Positions 18,485 to 28,692 are shown, counted from the first letter of the stretch. The stretch: 64,000 nucleotides of DNA from Xenorhabdus bovienii SS-2004 (GCF_000027225.1 NC_013892.1:2046001-2110000), one strand, 5' to 3'. Notes: generated by a model from the sequence alone, not told the origin. A program made the numbers and translations.

Positions 18485-19540
18485 TTAATTCGAGTCAAAA
18501 TTGTCTGAGCGACCAAAAATGATTTCGAGCTGGTTGAGTCCATCTGGGGCAAGATCATAAATAATGTCAACGAAATCACGATCAATCAACCGCTGAATAC
18601 GGGCAATCATATGTGGGGCAGGGTGACTGGGTTCATTGACGACAAAATAGTTTTTAGCCTTTTCTAGTAACATGCGTGCTTCATCACGGTTGCTGGCTTC
18701 AATGGTATGCCAAGAAGCAGATACCGCATGGGTTGAATATGTAGATGCAGGCGTTCTCTGTTCCGAACATGTTGTTGAGTCAAAAATATTTTTGGGATCT
18801 GTCTCCTTATCGCGATGCCTTGTTTTTGAAAGGGAAGGGCAAAATTCAATCACTTTATTTAATTGTTTTAATAACCAAGACAATTCAGAAACATAACTTT
18901 CTGAGAATGCCTGACGAATAATGTCGAGTATTGCAATGAGGTGATCCCGAATACGGATCACGGCCAAAACTTCAGGGCTACTGGCCTGCTGCTTTAACTC
19001 CTCCTGTAATCGGGTTCGCCCGCCAGTATAGCCGCTGATTTCGTTTATCGTGCCATCCAATAATGAGCAAACCTCCAGCAATGACAACTCCTTTGACGTG
19101 TTCCGCAACAGAGTGGAATATTGCGCTTGCAACGAAAGAGGAGAATCGTCCTCAATAGCGGCAAGTATGTTGAGGCGAAATTGGGGATCATATTCCCCCT
19201 CAAACGCTAATTTCGGCCAAACTTCATCCCAATAACGTTCCAGTGTCTGCTGGAGCAGATTAAGGCCGTCTGCGTAGCCACATAATCCCCGCATTTGCAA
19301 CCATGATTGTATCAGTGCCATGATGATGCGCAGATCTTTGGTCCGCCTCAGTAGGCTAATGGCTTGTTTTTCGGCCTGTATCCAGTCAGGTGTCTCCGCT
19401 GGAATAGTGATATCACCAAACTGCTGTTCCGTTTTTCCAAGCAAGGATTGCTCTAATGCCATAAATTCAGGATCGTATTCCAGATTTTCCCCACAAGGAG
19501 ATTCGATGCTGACGGGTTCGAGTAAGGTTTCGATGTTCAT
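18485..19540 (-). CDS. tssA: T6SS assembly protein TssA (ImpA family)
   Basis: The 351-residue protein has the ImpA N-terminal domain: a start like LLEPVSIESPCGENLEYDPEF, then ETPDWIQAEKQA and DLRIIMALIQSWLQMRGLCGYADGL. TssA caps and coordinates sheath and tube polymerisation. The C-terminal part ending near RLIDRDFVDIIYDLAPDGLNQLE is of the short TssA type. Both flanking intergenic gaps contain related MITE-like repeats. Confidence 0.93.
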   Translation of the reverse strand: MNIETLLEPVSIESPCGENLEYDPEFMALEQSLLGKTEQQFGDITIPAETPDWIQAEKQAISLLRRTKDLRIIMALIQSWLQMRGLCGYADGLNLLQQTLERYWDEVWPKLAFEGEYDPQFRLNILAAIEDDSPLSLQAQYSTLLRNTSKELSLLEVCSLLDGTINEISGYTGGRTRLQEELKQQASSPEVLAVIRIRDHLIAILDIIRQAFSESYVSELSWLLKQLNKVIEFCPSLSKTRHRDKETDPKNIFDSTTCSEQRTPASTYSTHAVSASWHTIEASNRDEARMLLEKAKNYFVVNEPSHPAPHMIARIQRLIDRDFVDIIYDLAPDGLNQLEIIFGRSDNFDSN

Positions 19541-19591
19541 AATAGGGTTTACTTTTTCTGATAGTTGAAAATGAAAATATTGATGGTTGAA

Positions 19592-19690
19592 TATAGCCGT
19601 CGCCTTTCAAGATGCGTCTTATATCTCCCGCACAGAGGTATAAACACTCACATGGGTTTGCAAGCGGCAACGTGAAGTTGGATGGGTATA
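19592..19690. repeat. MITE-like intergenic repeat 2 (~99 bp) between tssM and tssA
   Basis: It shares most of its sequence with repeat 1: TATAGCCGTCGCCTTTCAAG at one end, CGTGAAGTTGGATGGGTATA at the other, and CATGGGTTTGCAAGCGGCAA inside. The central palindrome has decayed. Both copies have the same orientation and occupy the only two long gaps in the tssM-tssC stretch. Confidence 0.72.
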
Positions 19691-19702
19691 GGCCATCTAT
19701 TT

Positions 19703-22700
19703 TTATGAATTAATCAGCTTGGGACAGACGAAAATGGGAAGTTGAAACGGGCTGAGAATACTGTTTGGAATAAATTCCAATGAGACATGATGGCCTCTGA
19801 TATTAAATGTCACACGCTGGCTTGTATGATTATTTGTGGCGGGTTTTCCTGCCGCGAATTGTTCATGGTCAATTAAGCGATTTAATGCCCACGGGCCGGA
19901 AGTGATGAGACTCGCTGTTGTCCCATCATCTAAATTTAATTGGATACGAGCCTGATTGGAGCCGTTTGGGCCAGGCCAATTGAGTGACTGCGAAACTTGT
20001 GGGCCGTGGCTATATTGCAATTGCTGACCATCAACATCCAGTATCATACTCAATATCTCTTTATCCATATTTACGGTGCGGACGATGACCCGAAATGAAG
20101 GGATACGCGAGCCGTCGCTGAATAAAGTATCTCGAATGATCTGGGCTTGTTGGAATGGCAGGAGTAACTTGTGACTTTCCGGTAATGCTTTTGCTTTGCT
20201 ATCCGTTCCCAGTATAAGGCGCCAGTTTTCGTGAGATGTATCGACTTTTCCCACCAGATTTTTTTGGAAAAAGCTATCCATGATCCCCGTTTGTGGCGCA
20301 AACATCCGAGCCATATCATCCGGTCTGATATCATCAAGTGCCCACGGCGTCAGCGGATAGCGGTTGGCAATCGCTTGATGACAAAAGCCTTGGACTTCTG
20401 TATTCAGCTGCTTATTGAGATTCTTTACGTTACTGGCTTGTGTATCACTGTTAGCCCCCATTGCCAACGAGGAAATGATGCCCTTGAATGGGATCGGCAA
20501 CCGCTCCGCCGTGGCTTGGAGTTGGGTGATAATTTCATCCGATGGCGCGGGTATGCCTATATTGGTAGCATTTTGTACTGAATCCAGATATTCGTGTAAT
20601 TTGGCAAGTTGACTGAGAACATGATCAAAAGGAATTTGCTTATTTTTACCGTCTGGATTGTTTGCCAATGCAGTAATTTGGGCAAAATGTTTTCTCAATT
20701 CTTGTTCCGGGGTGGGGAGGTTATCTCCTGACATGAATGGATTAGGTACGACTTTTGTCAATGAATCTGCTTTACGGCTGACCAACTCACCGATTTTTTT
20801 ATCAAAATGGTTATCGCTTAACCTTTCATCCAGATTGACATTCTTACTGATATTAATGAGCAGATTGCGCATGGGAGAAGCATTTGAAGCCAGAAACTGG
20901 GCTATATTAGAACGCTGCTCCAGGCTGTCAATATTGTTTAGACGGATGTCGAACAGAAATTTATCCCATTGTTCAAGATAATCATGGAGATAAAATTGTC
21001 GTACTAAGAGGGTAAGCTCTCTTGGGGTTGATATTTCTGCATACTGGCCCAGTATCCATGCATTTTGACTGTATAACTTATCGATGAGGGTAGTGAGATT
21101 GTTACCTATCCCCATTTGATACCCCGCCGGAGTAAACATCCCCGCTATATTAAGGGTAATCGGTGTACCGTTGATGCGTGAGAAAACCAATCCGGCTTCT
21201 GGGCCAGCAAGCGTTGTTAAGCCGACTGGCGATAAATTGGGGTTATCCGATAGTTCCTGTTTTAAATGGATATAAACGAGTTGTGCTAGTGGGATCTTGC
21301 TAAGTAAAATCTGTTTTTGTTTTATCAGTGGGTTATCACAAACATAAGGGAAAGTAACGATCTGATATTCCAATAATTGGCGCAGATGCCCCTCAATTTG
21401 GTGTAATTGTGTCGGTGAAATAGTGGGGGGTAAATGAGCCTGCAAATATTGCATCACCCAACGATGTAAGAACTTACCGTCATAATGTTGGGGCTGACAT
21501 AACATTTGATACGCTTTCAACGTATTGTAAGTGTTATATATATTATCGCTGTTGGTTTGGTGCAATTGAGACGTTATTAACCGTGCGACTTGCGGTAGCA
21601 ATAAGGTTTGTAATGTTTTCGTGTACAGAGTCAAACTGGCATCATTGATCTGTTCACCATGATACAAGCCCATTTGGTATGACCAAGGGGGAGCATCAGG
21701 AGAAAAATATTTACTTTTTCCCAAATCCGCCACTTTATTCAAAATAGGCAGTAAGGCATAAATATCGATGTCGTTGCTGATCTTTTTTAATGCTGCACTT
21801 TGGCTCAGAATAGGGAAAATTTTATTTTGAACTTCTGTCAGGTAATTTTTATTGTTGCCATAACTGCTAAAAAACAAGGTGATGATTAACCCCATGATCG
21901 CAGCCAGAATAATATACCCCAGCCCTTTTAATAGACGGTTTCTGTACACCCACCAACGATTTTGACCGGCAAGCCCCGCTTCCTGAAAGAGCGTTTCCAG
22001 CAGAGTTTTCAGAAAATATCCTTGATGAATAGGCTCTTCCTGTACGCTGCTAGTGAAATAAAGCCCACGTGGTGAATAAGGAATATCAAACCCTGATTTA
22101 GCGAATGCAATTTCAAGATGCTGAGCAATTAAGGGTTGCAGTGCGGCAAATTCTTGCGGAAACAGGTAACTTTCAGCACATTGCTGAAGATCATTCAGGT
22201 GCAATAAAATATGGGATAGCTCTGCATTTAATCGTGTCTGCAACAACCCATATTGCTGTGCAAAAATGTCCTTCAGATCCCAGCCTGTTTTGTTCCACGG
22301 GAAATTGAATCCCCAGATTTGATCGCGCTGTGTTTTGTCAAAATGGGCAAAATAAGCCCCAAATCCTTTCAGTAAATCAATCTTGGTAATGATGACATAG
22401 ATTGGAAATTGGATCTTGAACTGAGCCTGTAATTCTGACAATCGCCTGCGTAATAAATAAGCGTGTTGATCACGTACTTTCTTTGAGGGGTTTAATAAAT
22501 CCGCTACGCTAATGGTAAGAATGACGCCATTTAGGGGCTGGCGTGTGCGATATTTTTTCAGCAAATTGACAAAACATTTCCATTCACGGGCATCTTGTTC
22601 GTGCCGTGTATCCTGAGTGGTATATCGTCCGGGTGTATCCAGTAAGACAGCCTGATTGGTGAACCACCAGTGACAATTATCGGTTTCTTTTATCTCGTTT

Positions 22701-23218
22701 GAGGAAAGCGTTTCGAAATGATCGGATAATGGAAAGTGCAAACCAGAATTTGCCAGAAGGGTTGTTTTCCCTGAATTGGGGGGGCCAATCAGGACATACC
22801 AAGGTAACTGATACCGATATCGACGATCGAAAAAAGGTTTCCATTTTGGCTTATATTGGATCTCTGAACCATAAAAATAGGCATTTTTCAGTAGTCGTAA
22901 GGCATCAGAAAAGTGTTCTGATAAAGGGGAATATTGTGAATTTCGTACTTGTTCACCCTCGTCATTGCCTCTGTTTAATGGGGCAGAAAGTTTTTTATTC
23001 AGCCAAACCTGATATAAGTGAGACGCTAACTGGATAAAGAGCCAGACAAAATATAATATGGCAATGATAATTATTCGTACCGTACTTGATCCAAGAGGTA
23101 TGGTATTACCGATAGAAGTCATGGGACCAATAAACCAGATAATGGAAGAGATGGCGGTGATGCCGAGGAAACTCCACATTAATCGGCTGGTAAAAATAGC
23201 AACAATGGCGCTCAACAT
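19703..23218 (-). CDS. tssM: T6SS inner-membrane core protein TssM (IcmF)
   Basis: TssM spans the inner membrane and periplasm and links TssL to TssJ. The 1171-residue protein has two N-terminal membrane segments (~10-32 and ~48-68) and a cytoplasmic GTPase-like domain with Walker A GPPNSGKTTLL near 145. A third membrane segment near 435-455 (LGYIILAAIMGLIITLFFSS) leads into a large periplasmic region ending in the DUF1215/IcmF C-terminal domain. It follows tssL by 12 bases and is full length. Confidence 0.96.
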   Translation of the reverse strand: MLSAIVAIFTSRLMWSFLGITAISSIIWFIGPMTSIGNTIPLGSSTVRIIIIAILYFVWLFIQLASHLYQVWLNKKLSAPLNRGNDEGEQVRNSQYSPLSEHFSDALRLLKNAYFYGSEIQYKPKWKPFFDRRYRYQLPWYVLIGPPNSGKTTLLANSGLHFPLSDHFETLSSNEIKETDNCHWWFTNQAVLLDTPGRYTTQDTRHEQDAREWKCFVNLLKKYRTRQPLNGVILTISVADLLNPSKKVRDQHAYLLRRRLSELQAQFKIQFPIYVIITKIDLLKGFGAYFAHFDKTQRDQIWGFNFPWNKTGWDLKDIFAQQYGLLQTRLNAELSHILLHLNDLQQCAESYLFPQEFAALQPLIAQHLEIAFAKSGFDIPYSPRGLYFTSSVQEEPIHQGYFLKTLLETLFQEAGLAGQNRWWVYRNRLLKGLGYIILAAIMGLIITLFFSSYGNNKNYLTEVQNKIFPILSQSAALKKISNDIDIYALLPILNKVADLGKSKYFSPDAPPWSYQMGLYHGEQINDASLTLYTKTLQTLLLPQVARLITSQLHQTNSDNIYNTYNTLKAYQMLCQPQHYDGKFLHRWVMQYLQAHLPPTISPTQLHQIEGHLRQLLEYQIVTFPYVCDNPLIKQKQILLSKIPLAQLVYIHLKQELSDNPNLSPVGLTTLAGPEAGLVFSRINGTPITLNIAGMFTPAGYQMGIGNNLTTLIDKLYSQNAWILGQYAEISTPRELTLLVRQFYLHDYLEQWDKFLFDIRLNNIDSLEQRSNIAQFLASNASPMRNLLINISKNVNLDERLSDNHFDKKIGELVSRKADSLTKVVPNPFMSGDNLPTPEQELRKHFAQITALANNPDGKNKQIPFDHVLSQLAKLHEYLDSVQNATNIGIPAPSDEIITQLQATAERLPIPFKGIISSLAMGANSDTQASNVKNLNKQLNTEVQGFCHQAIANRYPLTPWALDDIRPDDMARMFAPQTGIMDSFFQKNLVGKVDTSHENWRLILGTDSKAKALPESHKLLLPFQQAQIIRDTLFSDGSRIPSFRVIVRTVNMDKEILSMILDVDGQQLQYSHGPQVSQSLNWPGPNGSNQARIQLNLDDGTTASLITSGPWALNRLIDHEQFAAGKPATNNHTSQRVTFNIRGHHVSLEFIPNSILSPFQLPIFVCPKLINS

Positions 23219-23230
23219 ATTTCCGTATTC

Positions 23231-24442
23231 TCACGTTGTCTGATGTGTAGGGGAAATTAACAGAACGATTTCAACCCGTCTGTTTTTAGCTCGATGACTG
23301 GGCGTATCGTTTGGAAATAGGGGATCACTTTCTCCTCTTCCTTCTGTTCTTACCCGTTCAGGGTGATCCAGATATTTTTCGAATTCCCTTTTTACTGATT
23401 TGGCTCTGGCGAGTGATAAGGCATAATTGGATGAGAAGCCGGAGCTATTAATGGGAACATCATCGGTATAACCAATAACTAAAATTTCCCCCTTGATGTT
23501 GTTTATTGTCTCAGCAATATGTTTGATGACGGGAAGTTCATTGTTTTTAATTTGAGTGGAACCCGTATTGAACAAACCATCGCCTCTTAATGTGACGATA
23601 CTTCTATCCGCTAAATTCGTTACATTTAATAATCCCGCAGCACTTTCACGTCTGAGCATATCCTGTAAATTTAAGACCGGCGGCAGGAAAGAAGAAACGT
23701 GATCATCAACGGACATATTGGGCAAATTGACTTGATATATTTTCGTCAATATTGGGCTGGTTATATTATCCAACTGCCAATTCAGTCCGATATACAGAAT
23801 ACATGCAATAAGACAGGTCATAGCGATAAAGGACCAAACAGGGAAGGAAGATTGGCAGGGGCTATTTGGCGCGACGATTTTTTGCAATGCTGGTGATAAT
23901 TCAGGCGGATAATTGCCACGAACGGAATAAATTAACTGGAACAGGCGCTGTTTCAAGGTTTCCAACTGGGTTCGCCCATTATCCATGACACGATAACGCC
24001 CTTCAAACCCAAGCTGGAGACAAAAGTTAATGAGTTCTAACAACAACAGATTTTTTTGGGGACTTTGGGATAACGTCGCTAATAACTGGAAAAGTTTTTC
24101 CCCTCCCCACGTTTCGTTGTGAAACGTGACCAGCAATCCACTGCCGGACCAGACACTGCGAACGCCCCACGGAGTCAGTGCTGCCGCTTCATCCAATGTG
24201 GTGCACAGACAGTAACGTGCACCGATAATGACTTCATAAGGCAATTTGGCATATTGGCATTTCAGTTCAAAGTGGCGAATTTCATCGATCAGTTTTCGCC
24301 GTAGAACGGTTGGATCCGGGGACTCGGTATCATGGCGGATCTGAGGAATGCTATTTAATAGAGGGTTAGCGGCAGTGACTAATGGATTATCCCAAATGTC
24401 GCCAGAAAGCTCCGTATGCCTGTTGGGAGTGTTTGGAGTCAT
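23231..24442 (-). CDS. tssL: T6SS membrane protein TssL with OmpA-like peptidoglycan-binding tail
   Basis: From ATG 24442 (MTPNTPNRHTELSGD) the protein has about 403 residues. A DotU domain comes first (RHDTESPDPTVLRRKLIDEIRHFE...), then one membrane anchor (VWSFIAMTCLIACILYIGLNW). The periplasmic OmpA/MotB-like domain follows, with ILVIGYTDDVP and NYALSLARAKSV, which anchors the complex to peptidoglycan. The frame stays open further upstream into the tssK end, but ATG 24442 is preceded by AGAGG and avoids that overlap. Confidence 0.93.
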   Translation of the reverse strand: MTPNTPNRHTELSGDIWDNPLVTAANPLLNSIPQIRHDTESPDPTVLRRKLIDEIRHFELKCQYAKLPYEVIIGARYCLCTTLDEAAALTPWGVRSVWSGSGLLVTFHNETWGGEKLFQLLATLSQSPQKNLLLLELINFCLQLGFEGRYRVMDNGRTQLETLKQRLFQLIYSVRGNYPPELSPALQKIVAPNSPCQSSFPVWSFIAMTCLIACILYIGLNWQLDNITSPILTKIYQVNLPNMSVDDHVSSFLPPVLNLQDMLRRESAAGLLNVTNLADRSIVTLRGDGLFNTGSTQIKNNELPVIKHIAETINNIKGEILVIGYTDDVPINSSGFSSNYALSLARAKSVKREFEKYLDHPERVRTEGRGESDPLFPNDTPSHRAKNRRVEIVLLISPTHQTT

Positions 24443-24485
24443 AGGCGTAGTGACCTCTGTTCTTTTGATTCTGATTGTTGAGGCG

Positions 24486-25829
24486 TCAACTTTTGGACTG
24501 ATTTCTAACAGCCCAAAATTCCATGTGCAGACCCGGAAATTCACCTGCCAGATGTAACGCAAAACCACCGGATTTTGCCATCTGGCTCCAGAGTTCACCC
24601 TCTTTTTCTAACTCAAAATAGAGGCAACCGGAATGCCAGGGAATTTGTCTGGGAACGGATGGCATTGCACTGATCGGGATACCGGGTAACTGTAACTGAA
24701 CCAGTTCACGTATGCGGCCAACAGGGGCAATTTTCATCTGTGCCGGAAAACGGGAGATGAGTGTTTCTTTCGGCGTATCGGCATAAACGGCCAATACAAA
24801 GCTGAATGTATTTAGCATATTGGCGTCAGTTAAGGTCGCCACATTCAGCCCATGAGAATACTCAGTCAAAGGCAACTGGAGAGCGTGTTCTTCCAGAATA
24901 ATGGATAACCCTTGGCGTAATAAAAACATGAGGTGGTTGAAACAGACTTGCAAATTGTCATGGTCATAAATCGGAAGTTTATCTTCTGGTATTCGTGATT
25001 GGGAAAAACTTGCCAGTTCGGTGGCAAATTGCAGCCATTCACTGAATAACCGTTCTGGATGCAGTAAGGGAATATTCCGGGTATGGCTCACTTGGCCGCT
25101 ATAACGATTGACTAATGACAAGAAAAGAAAATACATGATTTCCGAACTATTTTGTTGCCCCAATTGTAACAAACACTGGCTTGTCTGTTGGCGGCGTTGC
25201 TCCAGTAATCCCTGTAAATCATTAATAAAACTGACAAGTTGTGGATGTGCATGGCAGTTGAGTAAGGGCGGAATGAAGCGTGAATCAAGGAGCAATTTAT
25301 TATCACGGGTTCTACTGATAACATGCACAATACTGAGTGACGTCCATTCCGGAGTCAGATCTGATTCCAACATCAGCCGCAGGCGCATTCTGCCAAATTG
25401 CACGGTGGTACTTCCGACTGACATGGCATTAAAATCATTGACCTCGGCGTCAACGCTGACAAAACGTGCCATAGAGTCTTTTCTTTCCTGAAAAATGATC
25501 TCTTCCCTTCCTCCGCGAAAGATCGGCAGTGCCAATACGACATTTTCTCCAGTTTGATTTTCTGCAAGTTGTAATGGAACAGGGGCGTGCGCCTCGGTAA
25601 AATTAAAGGGTGTCCCGTCAGGAAAAATTCCACTGGCTGATGCAACCATGACCTTGCCCTGTTCGAGTAATGATTGATCTAACTTTAACGTTAAAAAGCC
25701 CCAGTAATATGGCCTTTGAGCCATACCCCAATCGCGGACATAAGTCTCCAGATAGTTTTCGGCCTGTTGAAAGTGGTGAGGGCGTAAGAACATGCCTTCT
25801 GTCCAGATAACTTTTTCTGATCTGCTCAT
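24486..25829 (-). CDS. tssK: T6SS baseplate-membrane adaptor TssK
   Basis: TssK trimers connect the baseplate to TssL/TssM. From ATG 25829 (AAGGA ribosome site 6 bases upstream) the protein starts MSRSEKVIWTEGMFLRPHHFQQ, the highly conserved TssK N-terminus. It has about 447 residues and is full length. A longer frame beginning at 25865 would overlap tssJ and was rejected. Confidence 0.96.
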   Translation of the reverse strand: MSRSEKVIWTEGMFLRPHHFQQAENYLETYVRDWGMAQRPYYWGFLTLKLDQSLLEQGKVMVASASGIFPDGTPFNFTEAHAPVPLQLAENQTGENVVLALPIFRGGREEIIFQERKDSMARFVSVDAEVNDFNAMSVGSTTVQFGRMRLRLMLESDLTPEWTSLSIVHVISRTRDNKLLLDSRFIPPLLNCHAHPQLVSFINDLQGLLEQRRQQTSQCLLQLGQQNSSEIMYFLFLSLVNRYSGQVSHTRNIPLLHPERLFSEWLQFATELASFSQSRIPEDKLPIYDHDNLQVCFNHLMFLLRQGLSIILEEHALQLPLTEYSHGLNVATLTDANMLNTFSFVLAVYADTPKETLISRFPAQMKIAPVGRIRELVQLQLPGIPISAMPSVPRQIPWHSGCLYFELEKEGELWSQMAKSGGFALHLAGEFPGLHMEFWAVRNQSKS

Positions 25830-25855
25830 ATAGTTCCTTCTCTTACGGCATAACG

Positions 25856-26485
25856 TTAATTGCATTTATCGATGAAATTTAGGCCATTGGCGGTGACTTG
25901 AATGCATATATCTAATGTGTCTGGCGGTGATGTCCAAAATTTATAGAAAGCGGGAGGCTCAGGAATGGGAACCGGTAATGCGATACGCCATTTTTTCCCA
26001 TCCAATTGCTTATATTCAGCAAAAATGCCGATAGAATTGGCTTCTGGTATGTTTTTTTCCAACAAGAAATATTTGTGCTGAAAAGGCAGTAAAAAAAGTT
26101 GCTCAGAATTAATCAATTTATTACCCAGTACAGCCTGAGCATGACCTTGCAGTGAAAAAAAATCAGCAGACATAAACTCTGAAGTCGATTTCAACAAAAT
26201 AACGTGTATTTTCAGCGGAGCTGAGTCATTCACATTATTTGTGGCACGAAAAATCAATTGATAAGGGGGCGATTTTTTCTGCTCGGATGATGAACACCCT
26301 GTTAATACGAAGATGTTAAATATTATTAAATTAAATACGAGTACGTGAAGAAACAGTATTACCATCATTGCACACTTGAAATTTAATCGACATCTGTTCG
26401 CGAATTTATGCCCAATTATCTCGCGGGAGAATGTCTTATCACTGCAAGGTGGAGTTGTGTGGCTGGCATTTTTTATATTGACCAT
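25856..26485 (-). CDS. tssJ: T6SS outer-membrane lipoprotein TssJ
   Basis: TssJ anchors the membrane complex in the outer membrane. The 209-residue frame has a hydrophobic stretch ending in a lipobox (NIFVLTGCSSSEQ), so Cys near residue 64 should be lipidated after signal peptidase II cleavage. The mature part has TssJ-type beta-sandwich features (VHVILLKS, FFLLEKNIPEANSIGIFAEY). ATG 26485 has a strong GGGGGAA ribosome site, which leaves an unusual ~39-residue N-terminal extension before the signal sequence. A start at Met40 (26368) would give a normal signal peptide and cannot be excluded. Confidence 0.87.
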   Translation of the reverse strand: MVNIKNASHTTPPCSDKTFSREIIGHKFANRCRLNFKCAMMVILFLHVLVFNLIIFNIFVLTGCSSSEQKKSPPYQLIFRATNNVNDSAPLKIHVILLKSTSEFMSADFFSLQGHAQAVLGNKLINSEQLFLLPFQHKYFLLEKNIPEANSIGIFAEYKQLDGKKWRIALPVPIPEPPAFYKFWTSPPDTLDICIQVTANGLNFIDKCN

Positions 26486-26519
26486 GAATTTCCCCCATCT
26501 TTACAAGATGCAGGGGAGA

Positions 26520-26921
26520 TCATGCCCCTGAAATATCGACCTTTGTCTGGCTGGGGACGGCACGTGATCCTACCGAATTGGTTGAATTCTGTAGGGTAGG
26601 GCTTGATAGCCGGGTTGCCGGTGATCCCTTAATCAAGACGCTATTGGCTCCAAGCGTATGGCGGGAGGGTCCCATCACCGTCCCGGACGCAACGCCCAAA
26701 TCCACCCCCAGATTATCTCCATTCGTCATGGCAATCATTGTCGCCATGTTATGGGCTGGACTTCCCATAAAGAGAATATTGACCGTGCTGGCACAAATGC
26801 CATTCGTACCTTGTGCAATATTGAGATACACCATCGGTATTGGGGCACCTAGAGGGCATGGGGTTAGGCAGATATCTGGGATGGCCAGATCTATGCCACC
26901 GCCTTGGGTATTAGCAAACAT
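26520..26921 (-). CDS. DUF4150 PAAR-like spike-tip protein
   Basis: The 133-residue protein matches DUF4150: MFANTQGGGIDLAIPDICLTPCP at the start, then the GSPAHNM and IKGSPATRL turns seen in PAAR-like proteins, which sharpen the VgrG spike and carry effectors. It ends without an added toxin domain, so any effector must be a separate protein. It lies with DUF3540, pentapeptide and DUF2169 genes, the usual companions of this spike type. Confidence 0.9.
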   Translation of the reverse strand: MFANTQGGGIDLAIPDICLTPCPLGAPIPMVYLNIAQGTNGICASTVNILFMGSPAHNMATMIAMTNGDNLGVDLGVASGTVMGPSRHTLGANSVLIKGSPATRLSSPTLQNSTNSVGSRAVPSQTKVDISGA

Positions 26922-26941
26922 AATGTTTCCTTTTTATTCTT

Positions 26942-27604
26942 TCATCCAATGTGGACCTGTTCAGCATCTATTTTGGTGATTGCTTTTGCGGTTATCACGG
27001 TATTTTGGGCATGTAGTCGCATGTAGTTTTCTGCCTGCATATCTAATTGCCCTGCATGCACTTGTTCTGTTTGCGTAGTATGGCGAAAAAGACGATGGCT
27101 CAGCTGAGTTACAGTTTGCCAAACGGATTCAAATTGATTGCCTATTATCTTCGAGACGGAGACCCAGGCAGACAAGGATCCACCACTGTATTGCATTTCA
27201 TTAATATGGCAATTTCCATTTTCGGCGGTGATATTTAACCCGTTACTGCTCAGGTTCAAATTCCCCTGAGCCATAATGGATAAATCGCCTGATACCTTGA
27301 TTACAGCCGGATCTTGTTGCTCTGCCCGTTCTAATATCGCCAGTATCCAGAGTTGTTCATCGGCTTCTACAAGTAGCACCCTGTCACCCATTGCAGGAGC
27401 CAATAGGCAACTGGAGGCTTGTCGACAATGCCACCCATAATTTTGATTTTTAACCATTAATTTGCCGTCCTGAAAGATATTGACGACTTGGCCGACAATT
27501 TGTTGCGATGGGAATGGACTGGATTGTTTCGTCTGTGGTTGTTCTGTATATCGTTGTTCCGTAACAAGAGTCGATGAAGAAAGCGCGTAAGAAGATTTCA
27601 CCAT
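26942..27604 (-). CDS. DUF3540 T6SS-associated protein
   Basis: The 220-residue protein belongs to DUF3540: QIVGQVVNIFQDGKLMVKN near the start (an OB-like segment resembling the VgrG gp5 base), WILAILERAE, and a C-terminal beta-repeat region (LDMQAENYMRLHAQNTVITAKAITKIDAEQ) like a VgrG needle. This arrangement suggests it joins the spike or adaptor complex with DUF4150. The gap to the next gene is 20 bases. The biochemical role is not established. Confidence 0.85.
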   Translation of the reverse strand: MVKSSYALSSSTLVTEQRYTEQPQTKQSSPFPSQQIVGQVVNIFQDGKLMVKNQNYGWHCRQASSCLLAPAMGDRVLLVEADEQLWILAILERAEQQDPAVIKVSGDLSIMAQGNLNLSSNGLNITAENGNCHINEMQYSGGSLSAWVSVSKIIGNQFESVWQTVTQLSHRLFRHTTQTEQVHAGQLDMQAENYMRLHAQNTVITAKAITKIDAEQVHIG

Positions 27605-27618
27605 ATTGATTCTCCAGC

Positions 27619-28692
27619 TTAAATCTTACGTTGACGTTGTTGTGTACTCCACTCTTCAGCAGCAAACAGTTCAGGATCATTTTCCAATATGCCCTGACGG
27701 TCAGAGAATAATGCTCCAACTTGTTGAGTACGATGAAAAAGCGTTCTCATAAAATGTGCTGCCCGAAAGTCGCTGTTATTCATGTTGGCATAAGAGAGAT
27801 CAGCATAGGTCATATCACAATTCACAAATTGTGCGTTGACAGCCCGTACTTTTTGCATGATGGCTTGTTGTAGCTGACTTTGCCGAAAATCGGTTCGCTC
27901 AAGGCAAGCGCCAATAAAAATAGCTCCATTAAACAGACTGTTATGGCAGCATGCACGCGTTAAATCGGCATTGATGAATAACGCTTGGGTTGCATTGACA
28001 TTCGAAAGCTGGGCGTCTTGCAGAGAGCTTCCCTTAAAATTGCAATGGGTCAAATTGGATTGATTAAAATTCACTGCATCAAGTTGATTATCTGTAAATT
28101 GACAGGCCTGAAATTGCAATTTTCGATAATCTTGATCACGGTGGTCACATTCAAAAAAAAGGGTTTTCATGAACTGACTGGCATAAAAATCCGTTTTTCT
28201 TAAGTCCTGACGAAAAAAGGTGACCAGAAAAAAGTGACTATTGCGTAATATTGCGTAATGCAATACTGAGTTGATAAAGGTGGCGCGATCAAATTCATTT
28301 TCAATAAAATCAGCATATTGCAATTGGCAGGATGAAAACTGGGTACTGTTTTGTTTTGTGACTTTAAACTGTGTTTTTTTTAAGACGCATTGGTCGAACA
28401 CACTGGCGCTCAGTGTGGCCTTATTGAACACAGCACGTATCATATTACACTGTTCAAACAAGGTCTTTTCACACCTGACGGAATTGAAAACCGTTTCTTC
28501 AAACAAGCATTCAGTAAAGACTGACTCTTCAAGAATGGCATGGGAGAAGTTGGCATTTGAAAAGTCTACAGCCCAGAACCTGCCTCCTGATAAGTTTTGT
28601 CCAACCAGCGAGATCCCCTGCAAATTGACTTGTTCAATGACGTCTCGCTGTTTGATCTTAGCTATAATCTCATTAACTGTCAGCATACTCAT
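27619..28692 (-). CDS. Pentapeptide-repeat protein of the T6SS spike module
   Basis: Nearly all 357 residues follow the A(D/N)LxX pentapeptide pattern (for example FWAVDFSNANFSHAILEESVF, then ADLSYANMNNSDF). This predicts a long right-handed quadrilateral beta-helix. Its start overlaps the end of the DUF2169 gene by 4 bases, so the two are probably co-translated. In T6SS loci such proteins are linked to DUF2169 adaptors, and a structural or chaperone role at the spike is likely; a toxin role is possible but unsupported. Confidence 0.85.
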   Translation of the reverse strand: MSMLTVNEIIAKIKQRDVIEQVNLQGISLVGQNLSGGRFWAVDFSNANFSHAILEESVFTECLFEETVFNSVRCEKTLFEQCNMIRAVFNKATLSASVFDQCVLKKTQFKVTKQNSTQFSSCQLQYADFIENEFDRATFINSVLHYAILRNSHFFLVTFFRQDLRKTDFYASQFMKTLFFECDHRDQDYRKLQFQACQFTDNQLDAVNFNQSNLTHCNFKGSSLQDAQLSNVNATQALFINADLTRACCHNSLFNGAIFIGACLERTDFRQSQLQQAIMQKVRAVNAQFVNCDMTYADLSYANMNNSDFRAAHFMRTLFHRTQQVGALFSDRQGILENDPELFAAEEWSTQQRQRKI

